This document shows, one piece after another, positions 8,864 through 16,964 of a stretch of 64,000 bases of DNA. The notes beneath the pieces are model-generated. The model was not told the DNA's origin, did no database searches, and worked only from the letters and a program-made list of their open reading frames with translations. Every line of letters begins with the position of its first letter. Positions within the stretch are counted from its first letter, which is position 1. The DNA is taken from positions 62,001 to 126,000 of the forward strand of contig CAWJXW010000004.1 of assembly GCA_963846925.1 (NCBI GenBank), given 5' to 3'. The translations under genes were made by a program, and so were the position numbers. The stretch is from JAQBQB01 sp963846925. GTDB taxonomy: Bacteria; Gemmatimonadota; Gemmatimonadetes; Gemmatimonadales; Gemmatimonadaceae.

Positions 8864-9957
8864 GAGCCGCCGAGCAGCCCGCAGCGCACCATCAACTCGG
8901 CGTTCAGCACCGACGCGCCGGCCGCGCCGCGAATCACGTTGTGCCCCATCGCCACGAGCTTCACGTCGAAAACCGGATCTGGCCGCACGCGCCCCACGAT
9001 CACCGTCATTCCACGGCCGGCGTCCACCTGCCGGCGCGGCTGCGGGCGATCCGGCTGGTCCGTGATGACGACCGGTCGCTCGGGGGAGCTCGGCAGATTT
9101 CTGGCGTCGTCCGCGCCGCGCCACTCGGCGATCGCGTTCGACACCTCGTCCGCCGGAGCACGCCGTTTCAGCCCGAGCGAAATACAAACGGTATGGCCGT
9201 GCTCCACCGGAACCCGATTGGCGTGAGCGCTGACGGCAAACTCCGCGCTCTTGATCGACGATGAGTTCACCGAGCCGAGGAACTTGCGCACCTCGGCTTC
9301 GATCTTGGGCTCTTCATCGGCGATGTACGGAATCACGTTTCCGACGATATCGAGCGACGGAACGCCGGGGTACCCCGCCCCGGAGACGGCCTGCATCGTC
9401 GTGACGATCATGCGCTCGATGCCGAACGCCTGATGGATCGGCGCGACGGGAAGTGTCGTGACGATCGCCGAGCAGTTTCCGTTGGCGACGATGGCGCCGG
9501 GCCAGCCGCGATTCTTCCTCTGTGCCTCGATCACGCCCAGGTGATCCGGATTGACCTCGGCGATGACCAGCGGCACGTCAGGCTCCATCCGATAGTTCTT
9601 GGCGTTCGTCAGCACTGTTCGCCCGGCGCGCGCGAATGCCGGCTCCGCGTCGCCCGCCGCCGCCGAGTCGAGCGCCGAAAAGACGATGTCCGCTTCCACG
9701 CGATCCGGATCGCATGGCTGGACCGTCATGTCGGCGACGAACGGCGGCATGTCGCCGGCGCTCACCCAGCGCGCGGCTTCACGATACGGTTTGCCCGCCG
9801 AACGCTCCGATGCGGCGAGGGAGACGATCTCGAACCAGGGATGCCCGACGAGCAGCCGGATGAAGGTCTGCCCGACGGTCCCCGTGGCGCCGAGGATCGC
9901 GACGCGTCGCCGGCGGCCGGGGCTGGGTGAGGGTGGGTTCGAGGACACTGGGATCAC
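8860..9957 (-). CDS. asd: Aspartate-semialdehyde dehydrogenase, archaeal/fungal type
   Basis: Reduces aspartyl phosphate to the semialdehyde with NADPH. The 365-residue protein has the nucleotide-binding start RVAILGATGTVGQTF, the catalytic cysteine in VANGNCSAIV, and MQAVSGAGYPGVPSLD and the late HTVCISL and AMGHNVIRGAAGASVLNAE. These segments match the archaeal/fungal-type (about 350 residues) subfamily rather than the Escherichia type. The GTG at 9957 overlaps the upstream stop (GTGA); a short proline-rich N-terminal lead-in may mean the true start is slightly further in. Confidence 0.93.
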   Translation of the reverse strand: MIPVSSNPPSPSPGRRRRVAILGATGTVGQTFIRLLVGHPWFEIVSLAASERSAGKPYREAARWVSAGDMPPFVADMTVQPCDPDRVEADIVFSALDSAAAGDAEPAFARAGRTVLTNAKNYRMEPDVPLVIAEVNPDHLGVIEAQRKNRGWPGAIVANGNCSAIVTTLPVAPIHQAFGIERMIVTTMQAVSGAGYPGVPSLDIVGNVIPYIADEEPKIEAEVRKFLGSVNSSSIKSAEFAVSAHANRVPVEHGHTVCISLGLKRRAPADEVSNAIAEWRGADDARNLPSSPERPVVITDQPDRPQPRRQVDAGRGMTVIVGRVRPDPVFDVKLVAMGHNVIRGAAGASVLNAELMVRCGLLGGS

Positions 9958-10946
9958 ACGAGCAGAGTCTTGACGATCTTCTTATACGATTCCACCGCCG
10001 CCTTGAGCTCACGCACGCTGATGAACTCTCCGGGCGTGTGCGCGACGTGGATCGAGCCGGGACCGAAGAGGAGCGGCGTACCCCAACGCGAGAGCAGCGG
10101 GATGTCCGACGTATACGCGACAGGTGCAACTTCGAAGCCGGGAATCGTGTGAAAATGCTGCGCCGGGATGTGCGATCCGAACTCGAGCTCGGCTCGCCCC
10201 TTCGCCCACTTCTCGATCTGGGTGCGTATCGGCGCCACGTCGCCGACTAGACGAAACATGATTTCAGCTTCCGCGGAGGCGGGAATAATGTTCGCCGCCG
10301 TCCCGCCGCGCAGAACCCCAACGTTGTACGTGGTGTCGCCGAGGACGCCGTCGTGCGGCAGGTCGAGCTGATCGAGCGTCGGCAGCAGCGCGAGCATCGG
10401 CGTGATGGCCGACTCGCCGAGGTGCGCGTACGCCGAGTGCGCGGCGCGGCCGTGCGTCCGCACGGTGACGCGAAGTGATCCCTTGGCGCCGCTCGCGAGC
10501 TTGCTCTCGGTCGGCTCGCCGTTCACGAGAAACTTGCTGGTCGCCGCGAGATGATTCGCCGCGCGCGCGCCGTCGGACCCCTTCTCTTCCCCGACGACGA
10601 ACAGCAGGTCGACGCGTTCTTCACCGGCGTTGGCGAGTTGGTCGGCGGCGGCGAGCATCGCGGCGGCGATGCCCTTGGCGTCGCAGGAGCCGCGGCCCAT
10701 GAGACGATCGCCGTCGCGCTTGGGCGCGATGTAGGGAAGGACTGTGTCGAGGTGCGTAGAGAACGTGACGCCGCGTCCCTTGCGCGACGCCCACACGTTG
10801 GCGCGGTCCTTCGTCACCTCCTGGAGCGTGACGTTCCATCCGCGCGCGACGAGCCATTTCGAGACAAAATCCACCGCGCTGCTTTCGGCGCCCGTGGAGG
10901 AGTCCAACGCGAGGAGTTCGGCGGCCAACGAGACGACATCGGTCAT
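9954..10946 (-). CDS. M20-family metallopeptidase, probable DapE-type desuccinylase
   Basis: M20 zinc enzymes hydrolyse N-acyl amino acids or small peptides. The metal-binding pattern is visible in order: TFSTHLDTV, GRGSCDAKG, VVGEEKGSDGA, and a late His in GSIHVAHTPGEF; the lid-domain region HGRAAHSAYAHLGESAI is typical. At 330 residues it is shorter than classical DapE (~375) and near the LysK/ArgE-like range. Because it is the first gene of an overlapping chain with asd, lysC, dapB, dapA and dapD, removal of succinyl from N-succinyl-diaminopimelate is the best guess, filling the DapE step. That function is inference from context. It is read from an ATG at 10946 with 96 bases of intergenic DNA upstream, the likely promoter region for the whole operon. 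Confidence 0.85.
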   Translation of the reverse strand: MTDVVSLAAELLALDSSTGAESSAVDFVSKWLVARGWNVTLQEVTKDRANVWASRKGRGVTFSTHLDTVLPYIAPKRDGDRLMGRGSCDAKGIAAAMLAAADQLANAGEERVDLLFVVGEEKGSDGARAANHLAATSKFLVNGEPTESKLASGAKGSLRVTVRTHGRAAHSAYAHLGESAITPMLALLPTLDQLDLPHDGVLGDTTYNVGVLRGGTAANIIPASAEAEIMFRLVGDVAPIRTQIEKWAKGRAELEFGSHIPAQHFHTIPGFEVAPVAYTSDIPLLSRWGTPLLFGPGSIHVAHTPGEFISVRELKAAVESYKKIVKTLLV

Positions 10947-11042
10947 GCGGGCAAATTAGCCGCTCCCGTATTGCTGCGCCCGATGCCAGGGATGCCGTCG
11001 CCGTTGAGGAGTCCTCTCTGGTGGATCGGAGGCAGTGATGGG

Positions 11043-11693
11043 TCACCAAGATAGAAGGCGCTCCACCTCGGCGAAGGAGGACGCGGTCGCCTCGGCAGCA
11101 GCGACGATGGCCGGCCGAGACACAAAGCCGGTGAACGCGACGAAGGCGTCCACGACTTCCCGCATCGCGAGGTCCGTCGCGCCATCGCCGACCGCCATGA
11201 TGGGTCTCGGCAGCCGCAGCTCTGAAACCACTCGCGCCTTTCCGTCAGCCTCCGTCAGCGCGGAGTTGGTGTCATACCCCGCGTACGCGCCAGTCGCGTC
11301 GAACTCGATTGACACTGCGTGCAAGTCGGACTGGGACAGGCCGAGGTGCGAGGCGAGCCGGAGGAGCGCGGGGCGGAGTCCGCCGCTGACGAGCGTCACT
11401 CGCACACCCGCCTGTCGTATTCGCGCGACGCTCTCAGCCACTCCGGGTGCCATCCGCTCGAGGTAAGCCTCCGCGAGGGCCTCGACGTCTTCACGCCGCG
11501 GCCTGATCTCGGACAGACGTGAGCCGTACACGTCCTCCAGCGCGACCTCTCCCTCCATCGCCCGGCGCGTCAGCTCGAGCACACGTTGGGCGACGCCCGG
11601 TCCGCGACGCGCGGCGAGCCAATCGATCCCCTCGATTCCGGAGACGGTCGAGTCGACGTCCAGTACCAGCGCTCGGTACTTGGGGTCCGTCAT
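11043..11693 (-). CDS. serB: Phosphoserine phosphatase-like HAD hydrolase
   Basis: Dephosphorylates phosphoserine in the last step of serine synthesis. The 216-residue HAD-fold protein has motif I DVDSTVSG (the first Asp is the nucleophile), motif II TLVSGG with SGG after a beta strand, and motif III/IV near the end as K-ARVV ... MAVGDGATDLAM. Length fits SerB without an ACT domain. Its ATG overlaps the serA stop (ATGA), so the last two serine-pathway genes are coupled; SerC is not in the window. Confidence 0.9.
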   Translation of the reverse strand: MTDPKYRALVLDVDSTVSGIEGIDWLAARRGPGVAQRVLELTRRAMEGEVALEDVYGSRLSEIRPRREDVEALAEAYLERMAPGVAESVARIRQAGVRVTLVSGGLRPALLRLASHLGLSQSDLHAVSIEFDATGAYAGYDTNSALTEADGKARVVSELRLPRPIMAVGDGATDLAMREVVDAFVAFTGFVSRPAIVAAAEATASSFAEVERLLSW

Positions 11694-13333
11694 TCTGGTA
11701 CGGCCGCTGTCCCAGCCTCGGCCTCATCATCGAAGTTGATCACGGTGACGGATCGAACATCTGTCGTCGACAAGAGCCGCGTCCGGACGGCTGTGTCGAT
11801 GGCGCCATCGACGGTGACGGCCGCCAACGCGCTGCCGCCCTGCGACGTGCGCGCCTGGTGATACTCGGCGATGTTGACGCCGGCGTCACCGAGGACGGTT
11901 CCGACGCGGCCGATGACACCGGGGACATCGGCATTGGTCAGCACCAGCATCGTGCGACGCGGCATGACGTCGACCGTGAATCCGTCGATATACGTGATGC
12001 GCGGTTGCGCACCGGCAGCGGCCACGCCGGCGATCACGACTTCCTGGCCATTGCTGCGAACCGAGATGGATACGAAGCGCGGCTGTTCAGCGACTATGGC
12101 CGGGGCAACCGCCAAGGCGATGCCGCGCGATTCCGCCTGCGCGCGAGCATTGACGAGGTTCAGTCGTCCGCTTTCGATGACTCCCTCGACGACGCCGATG
12201 GCGGCCGACGAGAGCAACACCGTGTCGGCGTGGATGAGCGCGCGCCCGAGGCGGAGCGTCACTTGGCTGACGGCGCGGGCGCCGCGATCCCCGAGCAGTG
12301 CGCGAGCCATCGCTGCCGCCCGTCGCGCCAGTACCAGGGCGCCGCGAACGTCGTTCCAGTCCGCGCGATCGCCGCCCGCGACGTTGATCGCGCTCGAGAG
12401 CACTCCGCTCAGCAGCGCGTCTCGCACGTGCGCGCACACATCGACGGCGACGTTTCGCTGTCCCTCCGCGGTCGACGCGCCGATGTGCGGTGTGAGGATG
12501 ACGTTCGCCATCGTCCGCAGTGGGTGATCCGACGCCAGCGGCTCGTGCTCGAAGACGTCGAGAATGGCACCGCCCAGCCGCCCACGCGCCAACTCCGCGA
12601 CGAGATCTTCTTGGTCGACGATTCCGCCCCGCGCCAGATTCGCGAGGACCGCGCCATCACGAAGGAGCGACAGCTCCGGCGTTCGAATCATGCCGCGGGT
12701 CTCTGGCGTGAGCGGCGTGTGAACCGTCACGACGTTCGCGCTCTCGAGGAGCTCGTTGAGCGAATCGGCGCGGGTGACACTCAGGGCGTCGAATCGCTCG
12801 GCGGCGATGTACGGATCGTACGCGATCACGGGCATGCCGAACGCGCGAGCGCGTCCCGCGACCTCGCCTCCAATGCGTCCAAGCCCGACGATTCCGAGCG
12901 TGCGGCCGCGAAGCTCCGTCCCCAGCAGCGCGCTCCGATCCCAACGACCGGCGCGCATCGAGGCGAACGCGTCGGGCAGGTGGCGAACGAGCGCGAGCAG
13001 CGATCCGAAGAACAGCTCGGCGACCGAGACCGTGTTCCCCGACGGCGCGTTGATGACAGCGATGCCCAGCGCGGTCGCCTCGGTGACGTCGATGTTGTCG
13101 ATGCCGACGCCGGCGCGCCCGACGACTTGCAGGCGGCGCGCTTGGCGGAGAAGCTCGCTCGGCAATCGCGTCGCGCTTCGCCCGACGATGGCGTCGTAGC
13201 GGCCGATCTCGTCGAGCAAGTCGTGCCATGGTCGCGACGGCCGCTCGTCGACCGTGAATCCGGGCTGCTGCCGGAGAAGCTCGACGCCTTCCGGGTCTAC
13301 GTCGTCGGTGACGAGGATGGTGAATCGCTGCAT
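11690..13333 (-). CDS. serA: D-3-phosphoglycerate dehydrogenase
   Basis: Oxidises 3-phosphoglycerate with NAD, opening serine synthesis. The 547-residue long-form enzyme has VVGRAGVGIDNID, the NAD-binding GIVGLGRIGGEVAGRA near residue 150, the catalytic Arg in ANLARGGIVDQEDL and the catalytic His in PHIGASTAEGQ. After about residue 310 comes the intervening (ASB) domain and then a C-terminal ACT domain (LVLTNADVPGVIGRVG) that usually binds serine for feedback. The ATG at 13333, reading MQRFTILVTDDVDPEG, is the only start that gives the family N-terminus. It heads a serA-serB unit. Confidence 0.95.
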   Translation of the reverse strand: MQRFTILVTDDVDPEGVELLRQQPGFTVDERPSRPWHDLLDEIGRYDAIVGRSATRLPSELLRQARRLQVVGRAGVGIDNIDVTEATALGIAVINAPSGNTVSVAELFFGSLLALVRHLPDAFASMRAGRWDRSALLGTELRGRTLGIVGLGRIGGEVAGRARAFGMPVIAYDPYIAAERFDALSVTRADSLNELLESANVVTVHTPLTPETRGMIRTPELSLLRDGAVLANLARGGIVDQEDLVAELARGRLGGAILDVFEHEPLASDHPLRTMANVILTPHIGASTAEGQRNVAVDVCAHVRDALLSGVLSSAINVAGGDRADWNDVRGALVLARRAAAMARALLGDRGARAVSQVTLRLGRALIHADTVLLSSAAIGVVEGVIESGRLNLVNARAQAESRGIALAVAPAIVAEQPRFVSISVRSNGQEVVIAGVAAAGAQPRITYIDGFTVDVMPRRTMLVLTNADVPGVIGRVGTVLGDAGVNIAEYHQARTSQGGSALAAVTVDGAIDTAVRTRLLSTTDVRSVTVINFDDEAEAGTAAVPE

Positions 13334-13342
13334 CGAGTCATC

Positions 13343-13403
13343 GAGAAGAAGAAGAGTGGCCAGGCGGTCTCCTCCGGGCACTCCTCAATATCGCCGGCCC
13401 CAG
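13343..13403. repeat. Intergenic repeat, left copy (degenerate)
   Basis: This ~60-base stretch matches 14462-14520 on the same strand over nearly its whole length: both begin GAGAAGAAGA, share GAGTGGCCAGGCGGTCT and CACTCCT, and end GGCCCCAG. The hairpin that is perfect in the right copy is broken here by changes in the loop-side arm. The two copies frame the alpha/beta hydrolase gene as direct repeats. Confidence 0.75.
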
Positions 13404-13518
13404 ATGACTTCGTCTTCGGCCTTCACGAGCCGGTCCGTCTCGTGTCACGAGTTTTGCTGGCGACTACGCGCGCTCCCGCAACACTCCACGCCCCTATCGC
13501 ACGACACGAGGAGGACCC

Positions 13519-14418
13519 ATGCCAACGATCACAACGACAGACGGAGCGCACATTTTTTACAAGGACTGGGGATCGGGCCAACCGATCGTCTTCAGCCACG
13601 GCTGGCCGCTCAATGCCGACGCGTGGGATGAGCAGCTCTTCTTCTTTGCGTCCAACGGCTATCGCGCCATCGCCCACGATCGCCGCGGTCATGGCCGGTC
13701 CACCCAGACATGGGCGGGCAACGACATGGACACGTACGCCGATGATTTGGCCGCGCTCGTCAAAGCCCTCGAGCTCAAGGACGCGATCCACGTGGGTCAC
13801 TCGACCGGGGGCGGCGAGGTGGCGCACTACATGGGCCGCCACGGCACCGAGCGCGTCGCCAAGGCGGTTCTCGTCGACGCGGTCCCGCCACTCATGGCGA
13901 AGACGGACACGAACCCGGAGGGAATGCCCATCGACGTGTTCAACCAGATTCGCAGCGGCGTCATCGCCGACAGGTCGCAGTTCTGGAAGGACTTCTCGCA
14001 AATGTTCTATGGCGCCAACCGCCCCGGCGCCAAAGTGTCGCAGGGAATTCACGACGCCTTCTGGCTGATGAGCATGCAGTGCGGGTTCGCCGCGGCATAC
14101 CTGTGCGTCAAGGCGTTCTCCGAGACCGATTTCCGCGACGATCTCAAGAAGATCGACGTCCCCACCCTCGTCATCCACGGCGATGACGACCAAGTGGTAC
14201 CGATCAGCGTGGGCGGAAACCGCTCTGCGAAAATGATCAAGGGCGCCACGCTGAAGGTCTATCCGGGCGCGCCGCACGGCCTGATGAGCACGCACCAGGA
14301 GCGCTTCAACGCCGACCTGCTCGCGTTCGCACGAGAGGGGACGCGAGCGGCTGCTCCCGGTCGGCGCGGTGGACAGGAGGCGCCGGCGTCGCGCGCGGCG
14401 CGCAATCCGGACGGGTGA
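13519..14418 (+). CDS. Alpha/beta hydrolase, non-haem chloroperoxidase (perhydrolase) type
   Basis: The 299-residue protein has the oxyanion segment VFSHGWPLNADAWD, the acid/nucleophile region RRGHGRS and the nucleophile elbow GHSTGGGE (Ser about residue 95), then a catalytic Asp in VIHGDDDQVVP and the His in GAPHGLM. This is the cofactor-free haloperoxidase/esterase group, which hydrolyses esters and can make peracids; the physiological substrate is unknown. A strong GAGGAGG precedes the ATG by 5 bases. The last ~28 residues (arginine/alanine/glycine-rich) exceed the usual ~275-residue length and look like readthrough into spacer. It faces opposite to its neighbours and is framed by two repeat copies, so it may be an inserted cassette. 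Confidence 0.9.
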   Translation: MPTITTTDGAHIFYKDWGSGQPIVFSHGWPLNADAWDEQLFFFASNGYRAIAHDRRGHGRSTQTWAGNDMDTYADDLAALVKALELKDAIHVGHSTGGGEVAHYMGRHGTERVAKAVLVDAVPPLMAKTDTNPEGMPIDVFNQIRSGVIADRSQFWKDFSQMFYGANRPGAKVSQGIHDAFWLMSMQCGFAAAYLCVKAFSETDFRDDLKKIDVPTLVIHGDDDQVVPISVGGNRSAKMIKGATLKVYPGAPHGLMSTHQERFNADLLAFAREGTRAAAPGRRGGQEAPASRAARNPDG

Positions 14419-14461
14419 AGCGCGCAGCTCGTCTTGCTTGCCGACTGGTGGGATGTCAGGA

Positions 14462-14520
14462 GAAGAAGAGAGTGGCCAGGCGGTCTTCGCCTGGCCACTC
14501 CTGAACATCGTGGGCCCCAG
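14462..14520. repeat. Intergenic repeat, right copy (intact)
   Basis: Second copy of the element at 13343-13403, in the same orientation, lying between the convergent ends of the hydrolase and the DUF4397 gene. It contains a perfect 12-base-stem hairpin, annotated separately. Confidence 0.75.
14471..14499. terminator. Hairpin between convergent genes
   Basis: AGTGGCCAGGCG (14471-14482) and CGCCTGGCCACT (14488-14499) are exact reverse complements around a 5-base loop. Its place between two converging stops suggests a bidirectional terminator, although neither side has a long T-run. Confidence 0.5.
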
Positions 14521-14542
14521 TTAGGGGGCGCGGGGGGCGATT

Positions 14543-15361
14543 CTAGCGATTCGCAGTGTTATCGAGGAACGGGCGGTTCGTCGCCGTGGTCGAGGCTACT
14601 GTCATGTCCCCGCGGGCGCTGACGGTGTACACCCTGGCCGCCACGAACGAGACGCCTGTGCGGACGATAACGGCCGTGTTCGAACCGCCGATTCGCGTGG
14701 TCAGATCATACACGGCGGGTGGCAGCGTGACGAACACGCCGCCGCTCTTATATGCGATCGACGACCCGATCGCCACCGAGTCCCCCGTCACGGTGTTCTT
14801 TGCGTACAACGTCATCGGACTCGAGTTCGAGCTCGCGTTGACGAACCGGACGGACGTGGTGGTGAAGTCGATCGCCGCCGGAACTGCGTCTTCGACGATG
14901 AACGCGTCCATCGTCTTGGCGGTCGCGTCGTAGAAGCCGCTCGTAAAGAGCGAGTAGTACTTCCCGTCGGCGAGCGTCGACGTGAGCTTCGCGATGGCGA
15001 GGCCGTTGTCCGTCGTGACGGAGATGCGCCCGGTGAACGCGTATTGGCCCGGAGCAATGGACGAATACAGACCAGCGTTTCCGAGGCTGCCGTAGGCCGT
15101 GCCGGTCGTCGATTCGATTCCCGTCGACGAACACGCCGGATTCGGCGGCGTGGACGGCGGCGAGCAGCTGGTGGAGCTGATGGCCGTCACCTTCGTGTCG
15201 TTGGCGAAGAAGTTCACCGACGGCGCGTTCACCCCGAAGTTGTAGAACTTGATGTATGAACCGGCGGTCGGCCCGTTGAGCACGTCCTGGATGGCGTCCT
15301 TGGAGCACGCCGCGAGCACCGTTGCGCCGAGCAGCGCCGGAATGAGTCGGATTCTCGTCAT
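14543..15361 (-). CDS. DUF4397-like lipoprotein, third gene of the susCD unit
   Basis: The 272-residue protein starts MTRIRLIPALLGATVLAACS: a short basic region, a hydrophobic stretch and a LAAC lipobox, so export and lipidation are predicted, probably with the protein on the periplasmic or outer face of the outer membrane. The rest alternates small beta-forming repeats of the type seen in DUF4397 (KFYNFGVNAPSVNFF; VRFVNASSNSSPMTLYA; ARVYTVSARGDM). DUF4397 proteins are surface or cell-wall proteins of unknown function. It follows susD after 8 bases and is probably co-transcribed; a role as an accessory surface binder is inference. I assign DUF4397 by eye, without a profile search. Confidence 0.75.
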   Translation of the reverse strand: MTRIRLIPALLGATVLAACSKDAIQDVLNGPTAGSYIKFYNFGVNAPSVNFFANDTKVTAISSTSCSPPSTPPNPACSSTGIESTTGTAYGSLGNAGLYSSIAPGQYAFTGRISVTTDNGLAIAKLTSTLADGKYYSLFTSGFYDATAKTMDAFIVEDAVPAAIDFTTTSVRFVNASSNSSPMTLYAKNTVTGDSVAIGSSIAYKSGGVFVTLPPAVYDLTTRIGGSNTAVIVRTGVSFVAARVYTVSARGDMTVASTTATNRPFLDNTANR

Positions 15362-15369
15362 GGCAGGCG

Positions 15370-16954
15370 TTACGGTTGAGTGATCCAGATGGCCTTCGTG
15401 TGGTAGTCGAGCTGATCGCCGCCGATCACTTTCAGCGCGTTGAGGTTCCACACGTACTCGGAGTTGTACCGCGGGCGGATTCGCTGCGCGATCTTGCCGT
15501 TGTTGTCGGGATACAGGTTCGTGGGCGCCGCGAAGCCGGGGTAGATCTGCGCATTCGTCGCCGGATCGATGTCGGTGTAGTGGTATCGGCGCATGTCCAT
15601 CCACAGCTCGTTGTGGCCCCACGCCCACTGCGCGATGTACTTCTGCGTCATGATCTGCGTCAGCGTGAGCGACGCCGGACTTGTCGGCACGACGCGGGTG
15701 TCGGCAAGGAACGCCGCTTTCTCGGCAGAGCTGATCTGCGTCGCCGCTTGATTGTTCTCGAGATTCCGCGAATTGACGAAGTCGATGTGCGCTGAAATCC
15801 CGTTCTTGTACGCGGTCAGCGCGGTGACCTTGTCGCCGGATCGGAACGCCGCTTCGGCTTTCACGAACTGGAGCTGCGCGTACGTCATAAAGGGAACCTT
15901 CGACTTGTCGTCGAAGATGTACCGGCTCGGCAAGAGGAGACCGCCCGTGCCGGAGTACCCGAAGAAGTTGAACGGCTGTTGCGTGGCCGTCAGGGCGCCG
16001 AAAGGCCACTACGTTCGGGTCGACGCCGCGGAACTGCCCGTCGCCCGCCGGCGCCAGGATTCGGCTCATGCGGGGATCTACCGCGCCGAAATCCGTGCCG
16101 TTCATGAGATTCACCACGAACTGCGACTGCCGGTAGCTGGTGATGTTGTTGCGCGTCCGACCCCAGAAATTGTAGTCCTGGAGAGCGGGGTCGGTGCCCG
16201 GGTAGCCGAGCAACGCGTCGTCGGCATTGCTTGCGAACGACTTGTCGACCGCGGTGATGACGGCCGACGGCTGGTACGTGGCCTTGTTCGTGAAGTGATT
16301 GAGGCTGATGGCCTGAAGTCCGTACGCCATCTTCAGCCACTTGGTGCGATCGCCGTTGTAGATGTGATCAGTCTTTCCGAGATACGTGGCGTCGACGGCG
16401 CCGTCCGTGCGCTGGAGATCGGTGATCGCCAGCCCGATCAGACGCGCGATTTCCGAGTACACGTATTCCTGCGAGTCGTAGTCGAAGGTGCTGCGCGTGG
16501 GATCGATCGCTTCCTTGACGATGATCTCGCCGTGCATGTCGGTGAGCACCATCCAGCCCCAGGCTTTCATGAAGTAACCGACGCCGGCGAGGTCCCAGCG
16601 CTGCTCGGCCTCGGCCCTCTTGATCATGTCAGCCAGGTTCTGCCCGAGCGACCAGTACACGTCGCGCCACTGCTCGGCGCCGTTGTCGCTGGCGGGATCG
16701 TACCCCATTCGGTCCCACGTGCTCAGCACGGTCTGACCGTTGGCCAGTACCCACTCCTGCGTGTACCGGCCGATGAACCGGCCGTCGAACTGCGGCGCCG
16801 TCACCATCCAATGCTCCATCGGCGACAGATACAGATTCGCCGAGACGGTCTCAGGGGCGTTCGGGTTGGTGTTGACGTCGAGGTAGTCTTTGCATCCGTT
16901 CGTCGCGGTGAGAAAGCCGACGACGAGCGCGGTCGTTAGATGGCGTCTATTCAT
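15370..16954 (-). CDS. SusD/RagB-family outer-membrane lipoprotein, interrupted by a frameshift
   Basis: SusD proteins are lidded substrate receptors that sit on the SusC channel. The ATG at 16954 gives a lipoprotein signal ending TNGCKDYLDVNTNPN, the classic SusD start, followed by the helical TPR-like body (QEWVLANGQT, NLADMIKRAEAE). In the run of three A residues at 16001-16003 (plus strand) one extra base shifts the frame; after correction the sequence continues FGALTATQQPFNFFGY and then TYAQLQFVKAEAAFRSG and WMDMRRY, the conserved SusD C-terminal motifs, to TAA at 15370. The corrected length is 527 residues, normal for the family. It lies 10 bases after susC and 8 before the DUF4397 gene. 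Confidence 0.9.
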
Positions 16955-16964
16955 CGTCGTATCC

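Noticed and set aside
11519..14068. Long plus-strand frame across serB, serA and into the hydrolase gene
   Set aside because: It runs antisense to serA/serB and then out of frame through the hydrolase gene, with no recognisable motif; codon-bias artefact.
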